Part shown: one piece after another, positions 17,788 through 26,606 of the stretch
Position numbering within the stretch: the stretch's first letter is position 1
Layout: every line of letters begins with the position of its first letter
NCBI RefSeq assembly: GCF_001425705.1
Contig: NZ_LMDC01000001.1
Location: forward strand, 1,534,208-1,598,207
Direction: 5' to 3'
Source: Pelomonas sp. Root1217
GTDB taxonomy: Bacteria; Pseudomonadota; Gammaproteobacteria; Burkholderiales; Burkholderiaceae_C
DNA: 64,000 nucleotides
Program-made: the position numbers and the translations under genes
The notes under the pieces: model-generated
Databases searched by the model: none
What the model was told of the DNA's origin: nothing
Seen by the model: the letters and a program-made list of their open reading frames with translations, nothing else

Positions 17788-18759
17788 ATGAAACGCCTTC
17801 TGCTCGCTCTTGCCGCCCTGCTCACCGTGACCGCCTGCCAGGCCCAGAACCCGCTGGCCCTCGGCAAGGACCTGCGCACCGCCGATCCCTCCGGCCATGT
17901 CTGGCCCGACGGCAGGATGTGGCTCTACACGTCCCACGACGAGGAATGCCAGGCCGACTTCCACATGAAGGACTGGACCGCCTTCTCGTCCACCGACCTC
18001 GTCAACTGGACGAACCACGGCGCGGTGCTGTCGGTCAAGGACCTGAAATGGGCCGACGATTACGCCTGGGCGCCCGACGCGGCCTACAAGAACGGCAGGT
18101 ACTACCTCGTTTTCCCTGCGGGCACTGGCGTCAAGGACCGCCAGAACCCGAAGAACAGCACCAAGTGGATGGGCATCGGCATCGCCGAGAGCGAATCGCC
18201 TGCCGGCCCCTTCAAGGACATGATCGGCGCGCCGCTGTGGCGCAAGCCTTACGCCAATGATCCGGTGCTGTTCATCGACGACGACGGTCGTGCCTACCTC
18301 TACAGCCGCACGTCAGGTGTGAACTACCTGGTGGCCGAGATGGCCGACGACATGCGCAGCATCAAGGGCGAGCTGCAGAAGATGGACATGGGCGGCTACG
18401 AGCCGCCGATGGAAGGCCCGTGGGTGTTCAAGCGGGGCGGCCTGTACTACTTCACGATGCCCGAGCACAACCGCATCCTGACCTACTACACGGGCACCTC
18501 GCCCAAAGGCCCGTGGACCTACCGCGGCGTCATCATGGACGCCGAGGGCGGCAACAACCACCACTCCATCGTCCAGTACAAGAGCCAGTGGATCCTGTTC
18601 TATCACCGCTGGCTGGACGTGCCCGGTGCGGCCTGCGCGAAGAAGCAGCGGCATGTGGCGGCGGAGTACCTGCACTTCAACGAGGACGGGAGCATTCGCA
18701 GGGTGGAGCGGACGAAAGAGGGCGTGGGAGACTTTGCCCAGCGCGTGGGTGCGCGCTGA
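17788..18759 (+). CDS. GH43-family glycosidase, lipoprotein
   Basis: The protein is 323 residues with a lipobox (LTVTAC, Cys17), so it is likely lipid-anchored in the periplasm or outer membrane. The GH43 five-bladed propeller is recognised by RTADPSGHVWPDGRMWLYTS (the catalytic-base blade), DDYAWAPDAAYKNGRYYLVF, YANDPVLFIDDDGRAYLY (central Asp) and PPMEGPWVFKRGGLYYF (general-acid Glu in EGPW). The closing segment NNHHSIVQYKSQWILFYHR matches the conserved His region. Family members are mostly arabinofuranosidases, xylosidases or galactosidases; arabinan or galactan side chains of RG-I fit the locus. An upstream in-frame ATG at 17740 was rejected because it would bury the lipobox. Confidence 0.88.
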   Translation: MKRLLLALAALLTVTACQAQNPLALGKDLRTADPSGHVWPDGRMWLYTSHDEECQADFHMKDWTAFSSTDLVNWTNHGAVLSVKDLKWADDYAWAPDAAYKNGRYYLVFPAGTGVKDRQNPKNSTKWMGIGIAESESPAGPFKDMIGAPLWRKPYANDPVLFIDDDGRAYLYSRTSGVNYLVAEMADDMRSIKGELQKMDMGGYEPPMEGPWVFKRGGLYYFTMPEHNRILTYYTGTSPKGPWTYRGVIMDAEGGNNHHSIVQYKSQWILFYHRWLDVPGAACAKKQRHVAAEYLHFNEDGSIRRVERTKEGVGDFAQRVGAR

Positions 18760-18772
18760 GGGAGACAAGACC

Positions 18773-19294
18773 ATGAACCCATATCAGCACCTCAACGCGC
18801 TGGCCCGGCAGGCCTTCGAGCACTGGGGCGCCGGCCGGCTGGCCGAGGCCGCCGAAGGCTATGCCGCCGCCATCGCCGTCGCCCGTGACGGCGGCATGCC
18901 CGCTGTTGCAGACCTGCACGGCCAATTGGCAGCCGTGCTGGACGCGCAGGGCCGTCTGGACGAAGCCGTCGCCCAGTCCGAACTGGCGTTGGCCGCCGAG
19001 CAGGCGCAAGACGGCGCGAACGACGCCTGGCCCAGCGTGAAAGTCGCGCGGTACTTCCTGGCGGACAGGCTGGAACGACAGGGCCAGCCCCAGCGTGCGC
19101 TGGATGCGCTCGCGCCGTCGCTGGCAGTGCTGCCCGACGACTGGTTGCTGAACATGGCGCAGGCCGAGGCGCTGTTTGCCGCGGGCCGTGTTCCCGAGGC
19201 CCGGGCGGCGGCCGAGCGTTCGCTGGCGAACGCCTCGTCGAACGACAAGCGGGCACAGCTGGCCGAGCGGCTCGCGCCGGTGCTGCGCGCCTGA
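18773..19294 (+). CDS. TPR-repeat protein, last gene of the PL11 operon
   Basis: The protein is 173 residues, Ala-rich and helical, with no signal peptide. Tetratricopeptide repeats are visible: AFEHWGAGRLAEAAEGYAAA, VADLHGQLAAVLDAQGRLDE, FLADRLERQGQPQRALDALA and LLNMAQAEALFAAGRVPEAR. TPR proteins are scaffolds; its role in a pectin operon is not evident. A GGGAGA ribosome-binding sequence precedes the ATG at 18773. Its stop is only eight bases from the end of the convergent PL1 gene, leaving no room for a separate terminator between the two opposing operons. Confidence 0.8.
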   Translation: MNPYQHLNALARQAFEHWGAGRLAEAAEGYAAAIAVARDGGMPAVADLHGQLAAVLDAQGRLDEAVAQSELALAAEQAQDGANDAWPSVKVARYFLADRLERQGQPQRALDALAPSLAVLPDDWLLNMAQAEALFAAGRVPEARAAAERSLANASSNDKRAQLAERLAPVLRA

Positions 19295-19302
19295 TCGGGT
19301 TG

Positions 19303-20682
19303 TCAGCGCATCAGGTGCGCCACCAACCCGTTCAGATGGCGCTCCAGCTGCGTGTAGCCCGACGCCGGGTCCACGCGCGCCGCGTCCGACGGGTCCCTGG
19401 GGTTGAGCCCGTGTGAGGTCTCCCAAGCGTCCGGCATGCCGTCCCCGTCGCTGTCCAGCGGCGCCGGGGCGCTCTTCAGCGTGGGCCAACCGCCAACCTC
19501 GGTCTGGCTGTTGATGAGTTTGCCGCGGCGCTGGCGCACGTCGGCGATGAAGCGCTCATCTACCGCGTCGCGTACCAGTGATGCACCTGCGCCGGCCAGC
19601 ACGCGCGCAAGAGTCTTGTCGGGCGCGTCCACGGTGACTGGCGAGAAGGGCAGGGCGGCGCCGAGCTTGTAGCCGTCGGGCAGGCCGCCGGGCAGGTTCT
19701 GCGCATGGGCACGCACCAGCGACCATGGGTCGGCCGGCAACAGGCCATCCATGGTGTTGCCGGCGAAGAAGGCGCGCGAGCCGGGGTTGCTTTCCTCGAA
19801 GGCGAACTTGCCCTTGGAGTTGGGCCCGGTCAGGTAGACATTGCCGACGAAGTTGTAGCTGGCGCGCTCGCCGCCGCGGTCCAGGTTGTAGCCGGCGCGT
19901 TGGGTGCCCCAGTTGTAGAAGACGTTGGCGCGCAGGTCGTAGAAACCGCCCACCGGGTCGGCCTGCGGGCTGAGGTAGTTGCCGGGGCGCGGCATGCGGT
20001 CCTGGTGGTGAGCCCAGAGGTTGTGGTGCATGGACAGCCGCGTGCCGTGCGCGCCGCGCAGCAGGCTGCCGAAGCCGTGGCAGGCACCCGTCTTGGGCGC
20101 GTTGCAGTTGAGGGACTCGGCAATGACGCTCCACTGCACGGTGACGTGCTGGTAGGCCGGGCGGCCGAGGTCGGCCCGCGCGACCGAGACCGACAGCGCC
20201 TCGTCGGTTGACCAGCTGGCCGACACGTGGTCCAGCATGATGCGCTGGCCCGAGCCGACGCTGATGGCGTCGTCGTCGGCGCCGGCCGCGTCGCCCATAC
20301 GCGAGCGGATGAAGCGCACGACGACGTCGTCGGCGTCCACCATCAGCGGCTGGTCGCGCAGTGTGATGCCGTCGCCGGGGGCGGTCTGGCCGGCGATGGT
20401 GATGCGGCCCTGCGTGATGCGCAGCGGCGTCTTCAGGGCGATGGTGCCGGACACGGCGAACACGATGGTGCGCGGGCCCTGCACCTCGACGGCGGCGCGC
20501 AGCGAGCCGGGGCCATCGTCGGCCAGCGTGGTCACGTAGATCGCACGGCCGCCGCGGCCGCCGAGCGAGATGGCGCCTTCGCCCTCGGCCCCGGGGAAGG
20601 CGGGTGGCACGGGCACGCCGGGCGGCACGGGTGGCGCGGCGCAGGCCGCGAGCAGCAGCATGGCGGGCAGGGTGATTCGCAT
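19303..20682 (-). CDS. Pectate lyase-like lipoprotein, family PL1, with calcium-repeat C-terminus
   Basis: The protein is 459 residues. A lipobox (LLAAC, Cys14) indicates a lipoprotein. The right-handed beta-helix starts with FPGAEGEGAISLGGRGG and YVTTLADDGPGSLRAAVE, the usual opening of secreted PL1 lyases. It continues with DDDAISVGSGQRIMLDHVSA and MHHNLWAHHQDRMPRPG, which holds the HHN and RxPR elements of the active-site cleft. The C-terminus has a thrombospondin-3-like calcium motif, DSDGDGMPDAWETSHGLNP. These enzymes beta-eliminate polygalacturonate. It is the last gene of the long minus-strand run and starts six bases after the orphan DUF5060 gene. Confidence 0.9.
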   Translation of the reverse strand: MRITLPAMLLLAACAAPPVPPGVPVPPAFPGAEGEGAISLGGRGGRAIYVTTLADDGPGSLRAAVEVQGPRTIVFAVSGTIALKTPLRITQGRITIAGQTAPGDGITLRDQPLMVDADDVVVRFIRSRMGDAAGADDDAISVGSGQRIMLDHVSASWSTDEALSVSVARADLGRPAYQHVTVQWSVIAESLNCNAPKTGACHGFGSLLRGAHGTRLSMHHNLWAHHQDRMPRPGNYLSPQADPVGGFYDLRANVFYNWGTQRAGYNLDRGGERASYNFVGNVYLTGPNSKGKFAFEESNPGSRAFFAGNTMDGLLPADPWSLVRAHAQNLPGGLPDGYKLGAALPFSPVTVDAPDKTLARVLAGAGASLVRDAVDERFIADVRQRRGKLINSQTEVGGWPTLKSAPAPLDSDGDGMPDAWETSHGLNPRDPSDAARVDPASGYTQLERHLNGLVAHLMR

Positions 20683-20687
20683 GCGTG

Positions 20688-20996
20688 TCAGTTCGTCAGC
20701 GGCCAGCGGTTGCTCTGGCTGACCCAGGTCCAGCGCCCGGGCCGCGGCGGCATGAAGCGCACGCGGTAGACGCCGTCACCGTCGTAGAAGCCATCGACCG
20801 CGACGGTCTGCGCACCGTCGCTGAAGCGGGCGCTGAGTTGAACGTCGATGAAGGGATTGCCGTCGGCGGGGCCAGGCAGGCTGATCTCGAAGACGCCCCA
20901 CTGCTCAGGCTGCTCAGTCTGTTCGGCCTGGCCGGGCCCGGCCGATGCCAGCGCGCTGCACAGGGCCAACAGCACAACGCTCAGCCAGCGGCTCAT
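20688..20996 (-). CDS. Orphan DUF5060-like domain, secreted, probably truncated
   Basis: The protein is only 102 residues: a signal peptide ([16 protein letters not shown]), a short Gln/Glu linker, and one beta-sandwich matching DUF5060 ([42 protein letters not shown]). In known proteins this is the N-terminal domain of larger glycosidases of the DUF4038/GH140 kind. Here the chain stops right after the first sandwich ([10 protein letters not shown]), just as the domain should lead into a catalytic barrel. Its start overlaps the stop of the preceding gene (ATGA at 20993). It is either a deletion remnant or a free carbohydrate-binding module. Confidence 0.7.
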   Translation of the reverse strand: MSRWLSVVLLALCSALASAGPGQAEQTEQPEQWGVFEISLPGPADGNPFIDVQLSARFSDGAQTVAVDGFYDGDGVYRVRFMPPRPGRWTWVSQSNRWPLTN

Positions 20997-21844
20997 CCGA
21001 TATCTCTTGTACCTTGCTCGGCCAGCATGCGCCACGCCGTCATGGTGCGAGCCGTGCGGCTTGGCGGCTTGGGGACTCGTCCGGGCGTGAGCAGGTCCAT
21101 GGCCTGGATGGCGCGAACCACGAAGGGCAGGGCGAAGAGCAGCGGCATTGCCATCAGGCGGAGCGCTTCGGCCGTGCCCACCGGGAACTGGAACAGCTGA
21201 TGGACGGAGAACGGCAGCGTGTGCACATGCTGGGAGAGCTGCATCGTGACCGCCTTGTGCCAGCCGGCGTCCACGCCGCTCATCTCGCAGCGCTGGCGCC
21301 GGCTCAGGTGGAAGTCTGGCGGGTCGTTGCGCCGCAGGCGCAGGCGCAGCTCGGCCTGCTGCACGGCCGGCAGCGAGGCCATGTACTCGTGCACTTCCAG
21401 CGCCAGCTGCAGCCGCGCTGCATCGGCCAGGATGCCGGGGACCGCCGGGTTCGTCGAGCCGGTGCCGCCGAGGATCTTCAGGCGGCGCGTGGCGTCATGC
21501 AGCTCCCAGAGCCGGATGCGAAAGCTCCGCTCGGACTCCGTGACCGGATGACCCGCGATGTACTCGAAGGCGTCATGGGCCTCGATGACACAGCGCGCCA
21601 GGGCGCACATGGACGGCAGGTCCCACCGCTCGTGCGGCATCTGCTGTCCAGGGTCGGGCGCCAGCCGGCGCAAGGCGATGCCATGGTGCAGCAACTTGAC
21701 GAAGATCTGCTCGCCGTAGCTGACATGGGGAGCAGCCATGGGCAGGCTGGTCAGGGCCGCAGACACCGCCTTGCCGTACTCAAGCACAGCGTCGAACTCG
21801 CGCACCTTGGCTCGATAGTCACCCCAGGTATTGATCTCTTGCAT
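20993..21844 (-). CDS. Uncharacterised protein in the rhamnose/pectin operon
   Basis: The protein is 283 residues with no signal peptide. It is mostly helical, with many Arg, His and Met. A hydrophobic stretch near residues 227-246 ([19 protein letters not shown]) could be one membrane helix or a buried helix. I recognise no conserved catalytic motif. It lies between an esterase gene and the DUF5060 fragment, overlapping the latter by four bases, so it is expressed with the operon. Its presence among secreted CAZymes is unexplained. Confidence 0.65.
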   Translation of the reverse strand: MQEINTWGDYRAKVREFDAVLEYGKAVSAALTSLPMAAPHVSYGEQIFVKLLHHGIALRRLAPDPGQQMPHERWDLPSMCALARCVIEAHDAFEYIAGHPVTESERSFRIRLWELHDATRRLKILGGTGSTNPAVPGILADAARLQLALEVHEYMASLPAVQQAELRLRLRRNDPPDFHLSRRQRCEMSGVDAGWHKAVTMQLSQHVHTLPFSVHQLFQFPVGTAEALRLMAMPLLFALPFVVRAIQAMDLLTPGRVPKPPSRTARTMTAWRMLAEQGTRDIG

Positions 21845-21888
21845 GCCGGAAGCGTTGCCGTGACAAACGCGCTAGCGTAGGCGAAGTC

Positions 21889-22656
21889 TCAGCGGTCCAG
21901 CCTGTCCGCCATCCATCGGGCCGCCAGCACCGGCCATTGCCCGTGTGTTCCTTGCAGCCCGCGCAGCGCAAAGCCGTGTTCGGCCTGCGGGAACACATGC
22001 GCCTCCACATCCAGCCCGTGTTGCTGCGCTGCCGCGATCAGGTTCAGCGCATGTGGCACCGGCACGATGGGATCGAGCAGCGCATAGGCCAGGAACACCG
22101 GGCAGCGTGGCAGGCCGTGGGGCTCGCTCGCGATGCCGATCGGCCAGGCGTCGTAGAAGGCCTGCTTCTCGGGCGGCGGGAAGTCGGGCTTGCCGGCAGG
22201 GAACTTGTGGTCGCGGTGGTTTGCATTGAGCGGTGCGTAGGCGATGAGGGCGCCGGCGCTCTCGCCCTGGCAAGCCATCACGCCGGCGAGGTGGCCGCCG
22301 GAGGACAGGCCCACGTGCAGCAGCGGCAGCGGCGGCAGCGTGGCGAGGTGATCCAGCGCGAGCAGACCGTCCTGCAGCGCGATGTCGAAGGGGTGGCCGT
22401 CCTGACCGGGCAGGCGATGCACCAGCACATGGGCGTCCAGCCCCAGCGTGTTCAGCCATCGCGCGATCTCGACGCCTTCCTTGTCGTGCATCAGCTGCAG
22501 GTAGCCGCCGCCGGCATAGACGAGGGCACGGCCGCGCGCCGGTGAGGGCGACGGATAGGCGTGCAGCTCGGCCCGCGTCGGGCGGCGGCAGATGCGGTCG
22601 GGCGATTCGCCGTCAAAGACATTCGGCGCGCCGGCTGACAGAGCAATGAGGTTCAT
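21889..22656 (-). CDS. Alpha/beta-hydrolase, probable sugar acetylesterase
   Basis: The protein is 255 residues without a signal peptide. The fold is marked by a GGGYLQL oxyanion-type segment after LVYAG, the nucleophile elbow HVGLSSGGHLAG, the catalytic Asp in LLDPIVPV and the catalytic His in AEHGFALRG. It resembles the BD-FAE / acetyl-xylan-esterase-like group. Starting at the ATG at 22656 gives an overlap of four bases with the preceding GH43 stop, showing coupling. A cytoplasmic deacetylase acting on imported, acetylated pectin oligosaccharides would fit, but the location rests only on the lack of a signal. Confidence 0.82.
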   Translation of the reverse strand: MNLIALSAGAPNVFDGESPDRICRRPTRAELHAYPSPSPARGRALVYAGGGYLQLMHDKEGVEIARWLNTLGLDAHVLVHRLPGQDGHPFDIALQDGLLALDHLATLPPLPLLHVGLSSGGHLAGVMACQGESAGALIAYAPLNANHRDHKFPAGKPDFPPPEKQAFYDAWPIGIASEPHGLPRCPVFLAYALLDPIVPVPHALNLIAAAQQHGLDVEAHVFPQAEHGFALRGLQGTHGQWPVLAARWMADRLDR

Positions 22657-23669
22657 CGTTTCTCGGGCAGCGGCAGACCGAAGTCCGGCATGCCGTCGGC
22701 CGTGAACGCCAGCGGCTGCACGCGGGTGGCGCGACCGGTGTCCTTCAGCGGGTCGCCGACGATGTCGCGGTAGTTGCGGGCATGGAAGACGTTCAGCACG
22801 CTGCCATCCGGCTCGGTGATGAAGCTGTTGTGGCCGGGGCCGTAAATGCCGTTCTCCGGGCTGCTGGTGAAGACCGGGCCGGGCGACTTGCGCCAGCTCT
22901 TGGCGTCCAGCAGGTCGGCGTTCTCGTCGGCCCACAGCAGGCCCAGGCAGTACTCGGCGCCGGTGCCGGCGGCCGAGTAGGTCATGAAGACGTGGCCACC
23001 GTGGATGAGCACGGCAGGCGCCTCGTTGACGAAGTGGCGCACCTTCTCCCAGGCGTAGTCGGGCTGGCTCAGCCGCACCTGCGGGCCTTGCAGTTCGGTC
23101 GGGCTCTTCATGCTTGAGATGAAGATGTCGGTGCTGTGGTTCTTCTTCGCCGGGTCGGTCTGGGCCCAGGCCAGGTAGCGCTGGCCGCGGTGCTCGAAGA
23201 CGGTCGCGTCCAGCGTGAACGTCTCCCATTGCGTCCTGATCTGCCCGCGCTCGGTCCAGTCGCCCTGCATGGGGTCGGCAGAGGCGTTCTCCAGCACCCA
23301 CAGGCGGATCTTCCACGGCTCCTTCGCTTCACCGGCGCTGAAGTAGATGAACCAGCGGCCGTCGATGAAGTGCAGCTCGGGCGCCCAGATGTGGCGGCTC
23401 ATCGGGCCTTGCTCGTGCCGGCGCCAGATCACTTTCGGCTCGGCCGTGGCGAGGCCGGCGATGCTGCGTGCGCGGCGCAGTTCCAGCCGGTCGTACTCGG
23501 GCACCGTGGCCATCAGGTAGAGCCACTCGCCGTGGCGCAGGATCTGCGGATCGGCGCGTTGGGGGATCAAAGGGTTGGGCCAGGACGTGGGCTGGGCTCG
23601 TGCAGGCAGTGCTGCGGCCAGCAGTGCAGTGGCCAGCAGATGGCGGCGGGTGAGGTTTGCAGCGGACAT
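22653..23669 (-). CDS. GH43-family glycosidase with Tat-type signal
   Basis: The protein is 338 residues. The twin-arginine signal NLTRRHLLATALLAAALPARA suggests folded export to the periplasm. The GH43 propeller elements are RADPQILRHGEWLYLMAT (base Asp), RHIWAPELHFIDGRWFIYFS, LDATVFEHRGQRYLAWAQTD (central Asp) and VNEAPAVLIHGG (general-acid Glu), closing with GPGHNSFI. Members hydrolyse arabinan, xylan or galactan links; an arabinofuranosidase role on RG-I side chains is the likeliest reading. It starts three bases after the GH2 stop and overlaps the esterase start. Confidence 0.9.
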   Translation of the reverse strand: MSAANLTRRHLLATALLAAALPARAQPTSWPNPLIPQRADPQILRHGEWLYLMATVPEYDRLELRRARSIAGLATAEPKVIWRRHEQGPMSRHIWAPELHFIDGRWFIYFSAGEAKEPWKIRLWVLENASADPMQGDWTERGQIRTQWETFTLDATVFEHRGQRYLAWAQTDPAKKNHSTDIFISSMKSPTELQGPQVRLSQPDYAWEKVRHFVNEAPAVLIHGGHVFMTYSAAGTGAEYCLGLLWADENADLLDAKSWRKSPGPVFTSSPENGIYGPGHNSFITEPDGSVLNVFHARNYRDIVGDPLKDTGRATRVQPLAFTADGMPDFGLPLPEKR

Positions 23670-23672
23670 GGT

Positions 23673-26606
23673 TCAGGGCAGGCGGTAGAACTCGGCTTCG
23701 ACGATGGACAGCATGCCGCGGCCGAGGCGGCTGGCGCCGGTGTCGACGATTTTCTGGTTCGCGACTTCGGTGTTCGCCGTTTCGGTGCCGCCTTCGGCCT
23801 CACCGGCCAGCTCGATGCCGACTGTCTGGCCGCGCCAGGGCTTGAGCGGCAGCGTCACGTAGCCCAGGCTGCGCTCGGTCAGGCCGCGCCAGACCTCGGT
23901 GCCATCGACGCTGACGCGCAGCGGGTAGCGCCGCTCGCGCCAGCCCCCGAGCTTGAGCGTGATCTCGTTCAGCGTGGCCGGCTCGGCCAGCTTGAAGCGG
24001 ATGGCGCCCTTGCCGGCCTCGCTGGTCCAAGCGGTCGATTCGTCATCGTCAATGGCCTGGGCCGGCATGCCGCTGTCGGCTTCGATAGACGCGATGGCAA
24101 CGGCCAGGCGGCTTGCCGTGAAGGAAGGTGTGGCCGGCGTCGGTCCTCGCGTGGATCGCGGCCTCAGGCCGTCCGCCGGGAAGCGGGTGCTCAAGCCGCC
24201 GGCGACGGGCATGGGCTGCGAACGCAGTTCCAGCGTGGCTGGCGCCAGGCCGGGCGCCTCGGCGCGCAGCCGGATGACACCCGCGTCCGTCGTGCTGCGC
24301 ACCAGCACGCGGTTGACGCCACCTTCCACCGGCAGCTCGCGCGCCAGCACGAAGTTGCCCGGCCCCTGCGCAATGCCGCCGCGCCATTCGGCAGGACCGT
24401 CCAGCGTGAACTTCACCGTGTCCAGCGCGATGGGGTTGCGTCTGCCGGCGGCGTCCACCACCTCGACCTGCACCAGTGCCAGGTCGGCGCCATCGGCCTG
24501 CAGGCCTTGCGGGTGCGTCTGCGCCGTCAGCTTCAGCGCAGCTGGTGCGTCGGCGGTGGTGCGCACGTCTTCGCAGACCTTGCTGCCGTCCTTGTCGAAG
24601 CCGATGGCGCGCAGCTCGCCGGGCTCGAAACGCACGCCATCGAAGCGGAAGACAAAGGGCTCGCTCGCCGTGGTCGCTCCGAAGGGCTTTCCGTTCACCA
24701 TCAGCATCACGCGGGCCGCGCTGGAAATGACCGTGACCTGCTTGACCGTCCCGGCCGCGTAATTCCAGTGGCCCAGCAAATGGGCTCGCGGTTGCTCGAT
24801 ATCGACCCAGCCGTCCCACACCACCTGGTGTGCGAAGAAGCCGTCCTTGGGAATGCGCATCGCATCCACCTCGCCGCTGCGGCGGTAGTTCTCGGCGCCG
24901 CGGTGGTGGGTGTTGCTGTCGCTGAAGATGATGTTGACGCCGCCCGACGACACGCGCGTGCCGGTGCCCGGGCGCTCGCGCCAGAAGTCCACCCAGCGGC
25001 GCACGTCTTCCAGCGCATGCGAATCCTGGTTGCGGTTGTAGGGGGCAGCGCTCTGGCCCTTGTGCTCGGGGCCGTCGCCATCGCGGTGCAAGGGCGGGCT
25101 CAGCTCGTCCCAGAACTTGCGGGCACCTTCGTCGCGCGAGTACTCCATGGCCCACATCGGCCGTCGCGCGCTCTTGTTGACGTAGAGCATCTCGCCGCCG
25201 TACTCGGCCACGTTCTGCAGGGCTTGGGACAGCATCTCGCGGCTGCCAGAGGCGCGGCCACCGTGCGGGTCGAAGCGGTCGCGCAATGCGGCCATCTCGC
25301 GCATGTGCTCGGCACTGATGCCACGGTTGCCGGACTCATACATCAGCACGCTCGGGCTGTTGCGGAAGTAGACGACGGCGTCGCGCATGGCTTCCAGGCG
25401 CTGCTCCCAGCGCCGGCCGGTCACGTCAGCCTCGGAGTCGCCGGCCGGCATGGCCTGCATCAGGCCGAGGCGGTCCAGCGATTCCACGTCCTGCTTCCAC
25501 GGCGCCGTGTGCATCCAGCGAACGAAGTTGGCATTGCTGGCCAGCATCTGGCCGTTGCTGTAGTCGCTGAGCCAGGGAGGTACCGACAGGCCGATGGCCG
25601 GCCACTCGTTGCTGGTGCGCTGGGCATAACCCTTGAGCTGGATGACCCGGCCGTTGAGCTTGACCATGCCGTGGGCGAACTCGGTCTGGCGGAAGCCCGT
25701 GCGCGTGACGACCTTGTCGACCGGCTTGCCGTCCACGCTCAACGTGGTCTCCACGTCGTAGAGGGCGCCGTGGCCCCAGCTCCAGAACTGCAGGCCGACA
25801 ACGGGCGCCTTGGCACTGACGATGGTGGTGGCGCCGGCTGGGAGAGCCTGGGTGGGCGCCTTGAAACTGGCGACGACGCGGCCGCCGGGCTCACGCAGCG
25901 TCACCTCGTAACCGAAGCGCCGTGCCTTGTCGTGTTCGTTGCGCACCTGGGCTTCCGCGGTGACGGTGGCTCGCCCGACTTTGTGGTCGAAACCGGTCGC
26001 ATGCACGTAGACGCCGGTGGTGCCCAGGTTGGAGAACAGGGGCAGCGTCTGGTAGAGGCTGTCGGTGACGTGCAGCCTCAGGTTCTTGGGCAGGCCACCG
26101 TAGTTGGCGTTGAAGTTGCGGTCGGCCCACTGGTAGCGCTGGTTGGTCGCCTGCTCGCGGTAGTCCCAGCGGTTGTCGGTGCGCACGGCGATGAGGTTGT
26201 CGCCGGGTTTCACGGCCTGGCTCAGGTCGAAGCCGAAGGCGGTGACGCCGTTCTCGTGCAGGCCGATGCGCTGGCCGTTGACCCAGACCTCGGCGGCCTG
26301 GCGGGCGCCTTCGAACTCGATGAAGACCTTGCGGGTGGCAACGTCGGCGGGCAGCGTGAAGCGCTTGCGGTACCAGGCGACACCAGTGCTGTGGTCGACG
26401 ATGTCCTTGGCGAAGGCGTCGTCCTCGTTCCAGGCACGGGGGAGGGTGACGGGCTTCCAGCTGGCGTCGTCGAAGCTGGGCGCCTCGGCGCCTGAGGCGT
26501 CGCCGACGAGCAGCCGCCAGCCGGGGTTGAAGTTGTAGACCTCGCGAACGGCGTGGGCCGACAGCGCCGCCCCTGCCAGGGCAAGGGCGGCCAGCCATCG
26601 CGTCAT
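23673..26606 (-). CDS. GH2-family glycosidase, large secreted (beta-galactosidase-like)
   Basis: The protein is 977 residues with a signal peptide (WLAALALAGAALSAHA). Domain order: a sugar-binding jelly roll (about 20-190; FNPGWRLLVGDASG, WYRKRFTLP, EVWVNGQRIGLHENG), an immunoglobulin-like domain, a TIM barrel with the acid/base Glu in LMYESGNRG and a likely nucleophile Glu in AMEYSRDE, then DUF4982-like beta domains and a terminal F5/8-type segment (AIDDDESTAWTSEAGKGAIRF). The ESGN motif replaces the GNE of classical LacZ, as in several polysaccharide-locus GH2 subgroups. It probably removes beta-linked galactose or a uronic acid. It overlaps the second GH2 gene by four bases. Confidence 0.88.
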   Translation of the reverse strand: MTRWLAALALAGAALSAHAVREVYNFNPGWRLLVGDASGAEAPSFDDASWKPVTLPRAWNEDDAFAKDIVDHSTGVAWYRKRFTLPADVATRKVFIEFEGARQAAEVWVNGQRIGLHENGVTAFGFDLSQAVKPGDNLIAVRTDNRWDYREQATNQRYQWADRNFNANYGGLPKNLRLHVTDSLYQTLPLFSNLGTTGVYVHATGFDHKVGRATVTAEAQVRNEHDKARRFGYEVTLREPGGRVVASFKAPTQALPAGATTIVSAKAPVVGLQFWSWGHGALYDVETTLSVDGKPVDKVVTRTGFRQTEFAHGMVKLNGRVIQLKGYAQRTSNEWPAIGLSVPPWLSDYSNGQMLASNANFVRWMHTAPWKQDVESLDRLGLMQAMPAGDSEADVTGRRWEQRLEAMRDAVVYFRNSPSVLMYESGNRGISAEHMREMAALRDRFDPHGGRASGSREMLSQALQNVAEYGGEMLYVNKSARRPMWAMEYSRDEGARKFWDELSPPLHRDGDGPEHKGQSAAPYNRNQDSHALEDVRRWVDFWRERPGTGTRVSSGGVNIIFSDSNTHHRGAENYRRSGEVDAMRIPKDGFFAHQVVWDGWVDIEQPRAHLLGHWNYAAGTVKQVTVISSAARVMLMVNGKPFGATTASEPFVFRFDGVRFEPGELRAIGFDKDGSKVCEDVRTTADAPAALKLTAQTHPQGLQADGADLALVQVEVVDAAGRRNPIALDTVKFTLDGPAEWRGGIAQGPGNFVLARELPVEGGVNRVLVRSTTDAGVIRLRAEAPGLAPATLELRSQPMPVAGGLSTRFPADGLRPRSTRGPTPATPSFTASRLAVAIASIEADSGMPAQAIDDDESTAWTSEAGKGAIRFKLAEPATLNEITLKLGGWRERRYPLRVSVDGTEVWRGLTERSLGYVTLPLKPWRGQTVGIELAGEAEGGTETANTEVANQKIVDTGASRLGRGMLSIVEAEFYRLP

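Noticed and set aside
22657..23316. Extension of the esterase frame upstream to 23316
   Set aside because: It would overlap the GH43 coding region with Arg/Pro-rich nonsense; the ATG at 22656 overlaps the GH43 stop in the usual way.
23136..26495. A 1119-codon open frame on the plus strand opposite the large GH2 gene
   Set aside because: It is antisense to a gene with clear family motifs, is His/Val/Gly-biased and has no recognisable domain. Long antisense frames are expected at this GC content; the same holds for those at 8651-10768, 14619-16385 and 31451-33520.
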